Origin: Charina bottae
Lineage: Eukaryota; Chordata; Lepidosauria; Squamata; Charinaidae
DNA length: 64,000 bases
NCBI GenBank assembly: GCA_023362775.1
Contig: JALMGJ010000004.1
Coordinates: 51,480,298-51,544,297, forward strand
Reading direction: 5' to 3'
In this document: positions 45,403-56,202 of the stretch, in pieces
Layout of the letters: the number at the start of each line of letters is the position of its first letter
How positions within the stretch are numbered: position 1 is the stretch's first letter
Translations under genes and position numbers: made by a program
The notes under the pieces: generated by a model
Told to the model about the DNA's origin: nothing
Database searches by the model: none
Seen by the model: the letters and a program-made list of their open reading frames with translations, nothing else

Positions 45403-46763
45403 AATCAAGTCAAGTCAAATATTTATTACAGTCATAGACCAGGATAAGGTACAATCAAGAAAAAATATAGCCACTTCAATAATAACACTTAGCTTATGGG
45501 AGATAGAAGATAACAAAAAACTAGGATTGCTAACATGGCATTAAAATATTAAATTCTGTCTATAATATTTTTATATTAATACTATTAACTAAAAAGGAGG
45601 GGGCCTCTGAAGGTCATAAAAAGGATATAAAAAGTAAAGAGAAATTTTAAACATAGAAGGATTTTCAGTTTACTCATGCCCTGTGCCCTTAGTGATCTGT
45701 CTATGGATCTTAATTGCTACCAAGCAGAATCTGGCAACATTATATGTAATAAATGGTTCCTTATCTGAGAAGAGAAAATCAAGAAGAAAACTTTCATTGT
45801 GGTCTATAAAATGTGTCAATAAGGGAAGAATAAAAGTTTCTCAAGCACAGTGATAAAAGGAGCGTATGTGGTGGCTTCAGTAGTTTTTGTGCTGCATGGT
45901 AAAAGGTAAAGGTAAAGGTTCCCCCCGCACATTTGTGCAGTCGTGTCCGACTCTAGGGGCCGGTGCTCATCTCCGTTTGTTAGCCAAAGAGCCAGCGTTG
46001 TCTGAAGACGCTTCCACGGTCATGTGGCCGCATGACATGCGTGGAACGCTGTTACCTACCCACCAAAGTGGTACCTATTAATCTACTTGCATTTGCATGC
46101 TTTCGAATTGCTAGGTTGGCAAGAGCTGGAGCTAGTGCGGGAGCTCACTCCGCACGCAGGGCTAGGGATTCGAACCTCCGAACTTGCAATCTTCCGATCG
46201 ACAAGCCTGGCGTCTTACCCACTGAGCCACCACGTGCTGCATGGACAGGTTCTCAAACGTATGGGGACTTTAGTGAATCCTCCACTACAGAGGAGGGCAA
46301 AACATCAAGCCTGACTCTGGGAAAGGATCTTTGTTTGGCAGGCAAGACTAAAGTAGTTAGGTATCTGCCCAGTTCCCTTCTGGAATAAGTTGTACAAGCT
46401 TTAATGTGGCTGGAATGCGGCTGAGCTCTGTCCGGAATTCTATATCTGTGGACAAAATGCCTTGACGGTTGCACCTAATTCTAACAGAGGTATTATTACG
46501 AAGTTGTTGAATTAGGAATGAACACACCTGACCGTACTTGTCAACTTTTCCCAAAGGATTGGTCTAGATATTGAATCGAAGGATGATTTGAGATCTATAA
46601 AGGCTACATATAGTACAGACTTATTTTTGCAGCTAAACTTTCCAAGAAGAAGCCATAGGACCAAGGCATGATCTAAAGTGGAGCAGATGGAACAAAAACT
46701 GGCCTTATCATTGCCCAAAATTGATTCTGTTTCTACCCAATCCTGTAACTGGACTTCCACCAC
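45403..46763 (-). pseudogene. Non-LTR retrotransposon fragment (RT), interrupted by a SINE
   Basis: The minus strand encodes CSTLDHALVLWLLLGKF and LYVAFIDLKSSFDSISRPIL (RT palm), then QVCSFLIQQLRNNTSVRIRC. The 3' end 'tttattacagtcatagacc' is at about 45418 on the + strand. The clade is uncertain (R4- or L1-like). A tRNA-SINE at 45900-46233 breaks it. A + strand relative is at 49045-49500. Confidence 0.75.
45900..46233 (-). mobile_element. tRNA-derived squamate SINE
   Basis: The same family as 28761-29101, reversed: 'ggtaaaggtaaaggttcccc' at the 3' end and 'cccactgagccaccac' at the head. A perfect 11-bp duplication GTGCTGCATGG is at 45889-45899 and 46234-46244. Confidence 0.95.
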
Positions 46764-46955
46764 ATATCATGCATGACCCAGGGTAAAGATATGCTGCTGG
46801 CTGTAGTCAGCATACTGATGTCATCTCTTCCAGAACCAACAGATGACATCTTCATGTAAATATTAAAGAGAATGGGACAGAGAGCAGAGCCCTGTGGCAT
46901 TCCATATGGACATGCCGAACAGCTCAATTTCTCCTCCTGCAACTCTGATTGGACC

Positions 46956-47007
<52 letters not shown>

Positions 47008-47285
47008 CACTATTGAATAAAACTGCTGACCCCTAGTCCTCATAAGCAAGAATGCCATGGTTGATGGTCTTGAATGCTGCTGAGAGATCTAGCAAGACAA
47101 GGAAGTATATGCATTCCCTCCATCTAATTTCTGCCACATAGTGACCAATGTGATTTTTTTTCCATGCCCAGACCTTATGCAGACTGGAAGGAACCCTATA
47201 GGGCCTTTTGTAACTGCTGCCCTACTACTTTCTCTATAATATTGTCCCAAAGTAGAAATTGAAGATGGGGTTGCCTGTACATGTA
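46764..47285 (-). pseudogene. CR1 LINE fragment with internal (AGGC)n
   Basis: The minus strand gives 'LDLSAAFKTINHGIL' near 47090 and YGMPQGSALCPILFNIYM (46899-46852), the CR1 'GVPQGSVLGPLLFNIYM' block. An (AGGC)n run (46956-47009) has expanded between the two motifs. No single frame covers them. Confidence 0.8.
46956..47009. repeat. (AGGC)n microsatellite
   Basis: A 54-base nearly perfect tetranucleotide run inside the CR1 fragment. Confidence 0.97.
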
Positions 47286-48587
47286 TATGCTTTACTTAAA
47301 ATGATGAACTTTGAATTCAAAGTCCCAATCAGACATTCAAACTAAAATTGTCCATCTGAGGTCTGAAGTGATTCAACTTGGCAAAAGATACATGTGCCTG
47401 CTGGGAATGCATGTTTCTCCCAGCAGTACAATCAATATTAAACCAATATCAAAAATTATAGGACTCTAGAGAGTATGAGGTTCTTCTGATTAACGAATTA
47501 CAAGCAATTGGCCAAGAAATCAAAAATGAAGGAGCAATGAATGCCAATGGTATCAAATTATTGTTGGGTGGGATGCTAAAATAACTTGAAAAGAATTGCA
47601 TTCAGAATCCTTAACAGGTGCCATCTTAAAATAGGTTGCTTGCTTAGCTTTGAAGATACTGCTGCATGTCATAATTACAACTATAAACAATGAAATCTGA
47701 AAAATGCAGCCATAAACAGAATCACAAATCCGTCCCTCTGATGTTATTTCTTTTATCTCTTTTATAAAGGAATCTATTCATTTTATCATTACAGCAAAGT
47801 AAGATGGATACTGCTTTGCTGTTGTGTGTGTGTTCTCAGTGTAGTCCAGAATTCAGAATTATTTAATTTAACAGACAGTAGAGGCATGTAGTTCAGCTAT
47901 AACCTGATTTCTCCTTTATATATAAAAGAATGGAGATGAATGGCTAATTTTGCTGCAGAGACGTTGCCTGCTATGAATCATAAATACTCCTTTAACTTTG
48001 TGCTTCTAACAGCCTGATCAAAACATTGCTGCACTCTCTTATACTGCCAGAAAGGATTAATTGTTCTTCCTTCTGCTTTTCTCCTTGCCTCGCTCCTCTG
48101 AGCCCCAGGCAGGGGGCAGAAGCATTTGCATCATGATTTTAAAAGCAAATTAAGTACTTTCAGCAGGGCTGGCAGAATTCTTGTTTTACTGAGGATTACA
48201 CTGGCATTGTTGAAATGGCCTGAAGGATTAGGGAAGAAAGAGTTTGGAAGACAAACAGAACAGAAGCAGGTTGGGAGCACCAACTGAGTGTACATAACAC
48301 TCCAGTTCACTGTAGCATACTCAGGTGCCTGGGGGAAACATGTATATTTAGCTGTGTCTGAATCTCATACGGAACTTCTGGTTTTGATGTGTATCTGAAC
48401 TCACTTATCTGAGTCATATATCTGTGAACAGAGTGATAGCATGCTGACCCATATCCAAGTAGAATATCACAGTGCCTCATTTTGTCTTTTGTACAATGGG
48501 GATTTGCATCTCTACCTTGCTAATATGTGACTGCTTTACTAATGTACATAATATGTGACAATTTGGACTGCAGTGGGACATAAATTT
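47286..48587. other. Intron, mostly unassigned, possible conserved element
   Basis: No repeat family was recognised. The portion at 48050-48270 has a mixed base composition, an octamer ATTTGCAT and few low-complexity tracts, as many vertebrate conserved noncoding elements do. Conservation cannot be judged from one sequence. Confidence 0.35.
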
Positions 48588-48697
48588 AAGAAAGAAAGAA
48601 AGAAAGAAAGAAAGGAAGGAAGGAAGGAAGGAAGGAAGGAAGGAAGGAAGGAAGGAAGGAAGGAAGGAAGGAAGGAAGGAAGGAAGGAAGGAAGGAA
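48588..48697. repeat. (AAAG)n(AAGG)n microsatellite
   Basis: A purine-only tract of 110 bases: AAAG units followed by about 20 AAGG units. Long purine tracts of this type can form triplex DNA. Confidence 0.98.
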
Positions 48698-49044
48698 ATG
48701 ACAGAACAGAAATTCATTGAAACCAATGACATGTTCATCTAACTTGCCACATTTATTTCTTTGGATCTTCTCTAGGTATGATTACGACCAGATCCAGTCC
48801 AGTGACTTGAAATGCATTGTCCTACTAAACTATAATTAAAGGAATAATAAATTTATATAGCTGGAATTCTACTAAGCAGTTTTGGCCAAAAGAACATCAT
48901 GACATTTTTAGGGTATCTATGTAGCCATTTATACCAAGTCCAGCAAGCTATTTTTGCATGCATGGCTATGTTCATTTGCATATATTTTGTATTCTTCATG
49001 AAGATGTAAAGCTGAAGGTCAGATAAAACCCTCACAGTCATTTA

Positions 49045-49500
49045 ATGTTCTCTATACCAACAAAAAAGAGAGTTAAGGATGACTACATCCCTACCCCATT
49101 ATTGTTTAATTTCTGCATAAATGACTTAGTAGGTTACAAATGTAGACTTTCACCCTCTGAAGCCAAGAGAGAAATTGGGTGGTTTTTCATACTTCCAGTA
49201 GTAGGACATCTCATGCCTCCTCTATTGTTCCAAGTATTCAAAGGACTGCATTGGCCATCATTAAATTTTTACAAACAGAGGGAAATGATAGCATACATAT
49301 TGCCCTCAAATTATTTAAAGCAAAAACACTAGCACAGCTGGATCCATATCATGACTTTGGCCCACTAGAACCAATCCAATTCAAATTTTTAAAAGCTGAA
49401 TCCTGTGTGTCACAAATGCTGATCTGCATCTACAGACTGATGTGGTGAAAGTGTAACCCCTCTGTCTTTGGAAGACCGATTGTAGTCTGCTTGGAAGTGA
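49045..49500 (+). pseudogene. Non-LTR retrotransposon fragment, + strand
   Basis: It encodes PLLFNFCINDLVGYKCRL (RT 'QGCILAPLLFNFYINDLV' block) and, after a frameshift, FLQTEGNDSIHIALKLFKAK. This matches the same LINE family as 45403-46763 in the opposite orientation. The frame is broken and both ends are uncertain. Confidence 0.65.
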
Positions 49501-49845
49501 GTCCTAGTGGTGAAATTAGGTTCCATAGGACTTTCTCCCTCCAATTTACTTTCTTTGAGATTTGATCAGGATAGCTGTAGGATATAGAATGTCGGGATGA
49601 TTTAAACAGGGCTCCAATTCTCCCTATTACTGACAGCCAGCAATATCCAATAGCTCTTGCAGCTTATTTTATGGAATTAGTAGTAGACAAACATAGAAGA
49701 GCCTGTACTCTTGCATGATGCAATGCCCTCGTTTTAGCTGTTTTGGAGGGAAGTGGTAGGAAGATATTCTTCCTGGAATGTAAATGTCTCTACTAGTCTG
49801 GAGAAGTTGGATCTGTTAAATCATAGAATCATAGAACTGTGGAGT

Positions 49846-50070
49846 TGTCAACCCTCCAAGGTAGATCAGACTAGGAATCCAATGTCATATAGGTCAATAC
49901 TACTTTTACTGTAAAGCTATAGTAACAGAATCTTGCAAGTCCCCCCTCCCTCTTTATCTTTGTGAGAACTAGGGAGGGGATTGTCTGAGATATTTACTGA
50001 GGTTACATTACTGCCCTCTTTTATCTGACCACTGTCTTGGTAGTGGCCCTTCCTCTTGTCCCTCAAGGCC
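49846..50070 (-). repeat. LTR-like fragment (R/U5 end)
   Basis: The minus strand reads 'acttgcaagattctgttact', then 'acagtaaaagtagtattg' (decayed polyadenylation region), and ends GGGTTGACA at 49846. It is related to the fragments at 1345, 21469 and 25198. Confidence 0.5.
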
Positions 50071-50124
50071 ATTCCCTCTGCCCTCTACAAGAGTTGGAAG
50101 GGACTACCAGGATATTGTACAGTT

Positions 50125-50260
50125 TTATTTGTTTGTTTGTTTATTGAACTTACAGGCCACCCCATTCCAGACAATTCTGGGTGGCTTACAGAATTAAAAC
50201 AGCAAAAGACTATAAAAACCCTGTCCATTCAGAGAGCAAAAAAAAAAAAAAAAAAAAAAG
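50125..50260 (-). repeat. LINE 3' tail (CR1/L2 type) plus poly(A)
   Basis: 'tttgtttgtttgtttattga' on the + strand is a reversed AAAC-type tail. It is followed by 'ggccaccccattccag' and 'attctgggtggcttac', equivalent to the 3'UTR 'gccgcccagag' segment of related LINEs. A 22-A run ends it at 50259. Confidence 0.65.
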
Positions 50261-50489
50261 TCCAAACTCCTGAAGCCCATCTATCCATCGAACCCAAGAC
50301 CTGCGGGAAAAGCTAGAGTTTAAAGATGGGCAAGATCATGCAGATCTCAAGGGAGGATATTTTTCATGTTTTCAGGAAGTTTTCCTTATATTTAAACAAA
50401 CTTTAGATAACTGCAATTTATCTCCATCATTTCTGATCCTAGTTTTTGTGGCAGTGGAAAGGAATTCCTGACCATCTGGGCACCCTTTT

Positions 50490-51470
50490 CTCCACCTAAA
50501 CACTGATATCGTGTCTTTTTTTCTTCTGATTGAGTATCCCAAGTTCCATCAGCCTATCCTCACAGAGCGTGTCCTCAGGTCCCTTGTATCGTCTTTGTTA
50601 GCCTCCTTTGAACCTCTTCTAACCTGCAGAAATTCTGTAATGGGGTGTCCATTGACAGAATGTTTCCTTTATAATACAGCCCAGAACAATGTTAGTCCTT
50701 TCAGCAGCTGTCTCATCCTGCTGGCTCACAGTCAGCTTGTAGTCGGTGACCTCACCCAAGTCCTTCTCTAATGTACAGCTTCCAAACCATGAATTCCCCA
50801 TCCTGTAATTGTGTCCTACATATTTTCTCCCTTTTCCCCTTGCATTTTCCCTGGTTAAGGACATCTTGTTCTTTTCAGCCTAGTCTTCTAACGTTTCCAG
50901 ATAAGACTGCAATCTTGTTCTGTCGTCCTAAGCATTGCACAGAGACAAATTTGATAAGCAGCTCATCAATTCCATTATGCAGGTCATTAATAAAAACATT
51001 GACTAAGAGTGTCCCCAAGGCAGATCCCTGCAGAACCTGCTGGTTACTGCTCTCCAACAGCCATTAATGCTGACTCTCTGAGTGTACTTAGCCAGCCAGG
51101 TGTGGACTCACCTTAACGTAGTGCCGTCTGAACCATATTGTTTAACAGTTTGTAAATGAGAATGTGGAACCTTGTTAAAAGCTTTACCAAAAATGAGATA
51201 AATTGTATCTACAGCGTTCCCTAAAGTAGCGTCCTTATCAAAGAAAGAGATGAGATTTGTCTCACATGACCTATTTTTGACAAAGCAGGCTGGACTCTTC
51301 GCAATCCCAGCAGTGTCTTCAAGATGCTTACAAATGGCATGCTTTATTATCTGCTCTAACATTTTTCAAGGTATCAATATTACGCTTATGATTGAAAATT
51401 CCTGGGATCCTCTATTTTTTCCCATTCTAGAAGAGGGGGACTATATTTGAACTTCTTCAGTCCTCCTTCA
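50490..51470 (-). pseudogene. Old CR1-like (jockey-group) LINE RT
   Basis: The minus-strand pieces, in order, are CKHLEDTAGIAKSPACFVKN and IYLIFGKAFNKVPHSHL (51362-51108; intact form 'IYLDFSKAFDKVPH'), VLQGSALGTLLVNVFINDLH (51057-50875), and SCTLEKDLGEVTDYKL followed by ERTNIVLGCI (50864-50619). Several stops and frameshifts and a lost catalytic Asp show long decay. Confidence 0.82.
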
Positions 51471-51599
51471 GTGTTCATTGTATAGAAACATTTCCTCCCC
51501 ACGATTTGAAAGGTTTTGGGTTGGTTATTCACAGTAATCCCTCTACTACATATAAACTTGCTGTGTTTTCTGCGGCAGCATGTAAAATCCACAAGGAAT

Positions 51600-52976
51600 T
51601 GACCGCCAGTAAGAACCAGTAAGAGATGGTAGAAATCAGAGGGAGACTATGCCCATTATTTATGTTTATGTCGGTGTGCCATTATCTAAGTTATCTATGT
51701 TTTAATTTTTATTAAGTTATTCATTAAATTCAGTCTTTGCTATATCATGGTTGATACTAATCTTAATCTTATTATGATTCCTGTATGTAGTTTTCAGACT
51801 TATAATGTCCATTGTTTTGTGTTAGTGATGCTACCTTTTAATTGTATCCTATATATTACAGCTTAGATAGGTTCTATCCAGTACTAGTTTTTTAAATTGT
51901 TATCTTACACACCTATTAACATTTATTTTTATATTTATTTTTATGTTTAACTTATTATTAATCAGTAAGAGTCAGGTGGTGTATACATTTAATAAATAAA
52001 TATATTTAATATTTTATGTTGTATCATCTTCTGCATTTCCTTAGTATTAATGTTTAATACTATTAGACACTTGTGATAGTAGTTCTAATTGTTAATTATA
52101 CAGGTTTCTGTTGACTTATGCTGGTTTATGACCAAAATTAATCATTTTTATTTATTATGTGGTTGTATGATAATTGGCTTTTGTTTTTCTTTTTTAATTG
52201 AATAACAGTCCCTTCCTGGGTCATGCCACAGGCTAGAAGCACTGATTTCACAGATGGTAAGAACATAAAAAGTACGCCTATAAAATATAAAACAAACAGT
52301 AGTTCATGACTTCAATTCCTGTTCCATCAACAGAAATTGGTTCTATAGATAGAAGCATAATGCAAAGTTTTCTTACCCTTTAATAGTCTGTTCCTTTTTT
52401 GCACAATAGAGGAATACTGGCCTATCTTGCTAAAGTTGCTTCAGTCCATTGTTATTGAACCCTCAAACTCCCAGGCCTCTGGTAGAGGACTCAAGATTGA
52501 GGAAGACACATACTGTACTACCCATAGGGGTGAGAAGGGATTTTTTTTTAATGTTATGAATGGAATGTGTGGAACGGCAGAAAAAATGAAAGCTTTATTG
52601 CTACGCCATTCATTATGGATTTTCAGTTGATAGCAATCTAAATCTCTAAATTGGAATCTTATTTTTCCTGTTCCTGTAATCATGAGTATTGTATAGATTA
52701 GTGAGTAAACATGTCTAGGAGTGCAGTCACTTATTTGTATTGCCACAAAACATTGGCTCACACTGATTCTTTGTATCTAGTGTGAATTTCCATGTAAATC
52801 CAAGCTGGAATTCATAAGAGTATCAGTTATTACTTTGTCCTAGAAATTAACTGTGTCTAACCTTTTAATATGCATATTTTTTCTTCCTTAATATTTTTGT
52901 GCTTGTTAACTTTTTTGATGGATCGACTGGGACCTTGGGAAGGAAAAATGCACAACAGCATTTAAAAGCATTTTTT
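51600..52976. other. Intron, nothing recognised
   Basis: Very AT-rich. Overlapping 60-100 codon frames on the two strands (52427-52761) resemble no family. Confidence 0.4.
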
Positions 52977-53014
52977 TATTATTATATTATATTATATTAT
53001 ATTATATTATTATA
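52977..53014. repeat. (TATTA)n microsatellite
   Basis: Pentanucleotide run. A similar tract occurs at about 8020-8066. Confidence 0.93.
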
Positions 53015-53099
53015 ATTCTTCTTAAAATAAAACCTGTTAGTGAAGGAATTAATAAGAATGGTTAATTCCAGATATTTTAGTCCTTTTAAAATTATTTCT

Positions 53100-53333
53100 A
53101 CATTTTATTTTTTATTTAATGGTGACATTAAAAAAACTATAATACCAACAGGAAAAGAAAGATAGATAGTGATTATGCAGTGAAAAAAAATAAAAACTAG
53201 ATATGTTACAGCGATTAAAATAAGCTAAAGAGTATTTTTAAAAACCCAATTAACAGGGAAAAAGAGAGAAAAAATCAATATAATAATTAAGATGATATAA
53301 AATTAATTCAAATTTATAATTAAATCTAGGCCA

Positions 53334-53375
<42 letters not shown>

Positions 53376-53830
53376 GTATTAAACTTGTATGCTGCCAAAT
53401 CTTAATGACATAGAAACATACTGCTTCATTTTCTCATTTTTAGAATATAAAGACTTTTGAAAAATAGGCAACAAACTCATATCCTGGATCCATTCCTTTA
53501 AATCAGGAATAGTTTATTTCCAATTATGTGAAATTATACTATTTACCATGCTCAACAGAGCTAAACCTTTGTATGGGTTGATAAATTCCATGTTTTAGAA
53601 ATATACTTCAACATCATATGAAAACCCTTAAATATAATATGTATTCCCAAAATTGCATTGACATAGATAGGGATTTGAAACCAAAATAAGTTTACAGCTG
53701 GACAAGACCAGATCATATGAGTTAAAGAACTTTCAAATTTCTTACAAATCAAAATCTGATGTCCATCCCTTTTTAAACAGTTTTGAAGAGCCCACCATAT
53801 ATTTTTAGTCCTTTGTCCATTTTGCCCTAG
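53100..53830 (-). pseudogene. L1 LINE 3' fragment (ORF2 C-terminus and 3'UTR)
   Basis: The minus-strand frame 53752-53561 contains KFESSLTHMIWSCPAVNLFW. This is the L1 ORF2 C-terminal pattern 'GT..HM.W.C..V..FW', with the usual two upstream Cys degraded. An AT-rich 3'UTR, an (AAT)n run and A-rich sequence follow towards 53100. Confidence 0.75.
53335..53372. repeat. (AAT)n microsatellite
   Basis: A trinucleotide run within the L1 fragment. Confidence 0.97.
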
Positions 53831-53843
53831 TTATACAGTATCT

Positions 53844-54172
53844 CAGGGGCGTGATGGCTCAGCGGGTAAGATGCCAGGCTTGTTGATTGGAAGATCGCAA
53901 GTTCGGAGGTTCGAATCCCTAGCCCCACGTGACAGAGTAAGCTCCCGCACTAGCCCCAGCTCTTGCCAACCTAGCAATTTGAAAGCATGCAAATGCAAGT
54001 AGATTAATAGGTACCACTTCGGTGGGTAGGTAACAGCGTTCCGCGCGTGTCATGCGGCCACGTGACCGTGGAAGCATCTTCGGACAATGCTGGCTCTTCG
54101 GCTAACAAACGGAGATGAGCACCGGCCCCTAGAGTCGGACACAACTGTGCAGGGGAAACCTTTACCTTTACC
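53844..54172 (+). mobile_element. tRNA-derived squamate SINE
   Basis: The A box TGGCTCAGCGGGTAAGA and B box GGTTCGAATCCC are intact, and the end is 'aacctttacctttacc'. A perfect 12-bp duplication TATACAGTATCT is at 53832-53843 and 54173-54184. It lies in the sense orientation in the FRMPD4 intron, between an L1 fragment and a Penelope-like fragment. Confidence 0.95.
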
Positions 54173-54189
54173 TATACAGTATCTGGTTA

Positions 54190-54715
54190 ACTGTATTTCA
54201 CAGTTTCAAAGGTCTATGAAGGTTCTCAGTCATCCAGGTGGAATTGTCTGTAGCTTGAATCATGTCAACTGGATTTCTATTTTCTCAGAGGAAACGTTTC
54301 GCTCCTTATCCAAGGAGCTTCTTCAGTCTGAGCAAAGTTAGTAAGGGAATCTTTAAATATGTTGCTGTGTGACCTTACACCTGGGGCTAGGTCATGGTTA
54401 TTATTATTATTTTTTTGAGATGTTATTTCTAAGTCCCTTTATCATCTAAAGAAGGATCGTTAAGATCACCATGCTGCTGTTGAGCTTGCGAAATGGTCTT
54501 AATCTTCCTAGGCACAGAAGACAAAGCAGGGAGGAAGATAGGGGAAAGATTGTGCCTGAGGCCCCCACCTCTATTCAAGGAAGGATTTTCCAAGTTGGCA
54601 TAAATGGATTCCTTGACCCCTCTCTCAAACCACCTATCTTCTCTGTCTAAAATGTGAACATTAATGTCCTCAAATGAGTGTCCTTTTTCCTTTAGATGAT
54701 AGTTTAGTTTGCTTT
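54190..54715 (-). pseudogene. Penelope-like element fragment (GIY-YIG region and pLTR-like end)
   Basis: The minus strand at about 54710-54429 encodes LNYHLKEKGHSFEDINVHIL, then EDRWFERGVKESIYANLENP and SLNRGGGLRHNLSPIF. This matches the C-terminal segment of vertebrate Penelope-like (Neptune-type) retroelements, following the GIY-YIG endonuclease core, which is not present here. Downstream, 54190-54345 carries the conserved 'GAAGAAGCTCC...GGAGCGAAACGTTTC' end. Upstream residues of the open frame to 54809 look unrelated. It is truncated and inactive. Confidence 0.85.
54291..54326 (-). ncRNA. Hammerhead-ribozyme-like motif of a Penelope-like element
   Basis: On the minus strand the string runs CTGAAGA, A, stem GCTCCTT, loop GGAT, stem AAGGAGC, GAAAC, then GTTTC. 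CUGANGA and GAAA flanking a stable 7-bp stem II is the hammerhead core pattern, and Penelope-like elements are known to carry such ribozymes. One extra A sits between CUGANGA and stem II, and a normal stem III is absent (AAACGTTT is only palindromic). Activity is therefore unproven. Confidence 0.4.
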
Positions 54716-54810
54716 TATAGCACAAGTTTGTTGATAATATGACAGATATAATGCACACACACAAGTAATAATGTGGAAGAAGCAAATCATTGTAGTACTG
54801 TACAGACAAT

Positions 54811-55917
54811 ATAGTTAACTTATAGTTACAGCTGAAGGATGTTTGAGAAAAAAATTGTTTGCAGAACTTTTAATTAATACTGTTCAGCATTCCCAACTAT
54901 GCTTTATTTGTCAAAGTAAAATGAATGTTTGAACTTTGAACTTTAATTAAAATGAATTCATTTGCAGAGCATTTAGTACAAACATTCCCTCATCTGGTAA
55001 TCTTTATTTAGATTAAACAGATAATAATAAGTATGAGAAAGAGCAACTCAGAGACAATTTTATTTAGTTTTATTGATTTACAGTCAGATAAAACCAACTG
55101 CCGTCCCTGCCCCTGAGAACAATTGTACAATTAATCAAGGTTATACACTAAAAGAATAAGTAGCTACACTTATTCTTTTCAAAACTAAACTGTTAAATGT
55201 CAGTTTCTTAGTTCATAGGTAATTTGAGCTTTCTGGTGGATCTCCAAATTCTATTCAATTCATGTTTGAGAAATGAATTAGTATTATAACCCAGATAGCT
55301 CTCTCTCTCTTTCTCTCTCTGTGAATTAAAATTACACAGTCTTTATTTCGATTGTTGTTCTTGTGCCCCTCCCTCCTCCCAGTATTATCAGCTACAAGCA
55401 CTATTTGCTTATACTTGTAGATTTGTTTCTATTTTCCTCTCTCTTGGTATGTGGATTTATACATGTAATAGCCTTTGGCATGTTTGTGTATGATAATCGT
55501 TCTTTTTTTTTAATTACATTTCTGCCATATGCTCATCCAGATGGCTCCTACTTATATGGCACTATAAAATAACGTTACTTTAGAGGATTTAATCACTGAT
55601 GGAGAACTTATGGACAAATAGAATTTATATTTAGTTGTAAAATAAGGCATACTTACACACACACACTTATACACACCTTTGTGAGAAAATGGTTCTAATT
55701 AGTTGATATGACTAAATCCCACAGCCCAGCTCTTACAGTACCTGTTAATATTGCTTTCCCTAGCCTGGTGCCCTCCACCCATGGATTGTTTGTTTGACTG
55801 TTTTGTATCCTGTCTTTTGTTCAGGAGCTCAAGGCAGTATACATAGCACTGCCATCTCTCCTTTTTCTTCACAACAACCCTGTGTGGTAGGTTGGGTTAA
55901 GAGTGAGTAACTAACTC
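54811..55917. other. Intron, nothing recognised
   Basis: AT-rich with a short CT-rich tract near 55300-55321. No repeat family was identified. Confidence 0.4.
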
Positions 55918-55998
55918 ACCTAGTGCAGGGGTCGGCAAACTTTTTTTGCCGGGAGCCATTTTGACATGCTCGTGCACATTTTGAAGTGCTCGAGAGCC

Positions 55999-56118
55999 AG
56001 GGGGCGGGGTTTGCGGGCGGGGGCCAATCGCGTGGAAGGGGGCGGGGTTTGCGGGCAGGAGCCAATCGCGTGGAAGGGGGCGGGTTTTGCGGGCGGGAGC
56101 CAATCGTGTGGAAGGGGG
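55999..56118. repeat. Three 38-bp CCAAT/GC-box units
   Basis: CCAAT cores at 56024, 56062 and 56100 are exactly 38 bp apart, each preceded by a GGGGCGGGGTTTGCGGGC-type GC box. The same unit occurs four times, reversed, at 17723-17870 (ATTGG at 17724, 17762, 17800 and 17838). Confidence 0.95.
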
Positions 56119-56202
56119 CGGGGGAGGTTTGGAAGAAGAAGGGAAAGAGAGGCTCGACTGCTTCGGCGGCGGTGCTTCCAGGTTGTCGCTGCGGCGGCAA
56201 CG

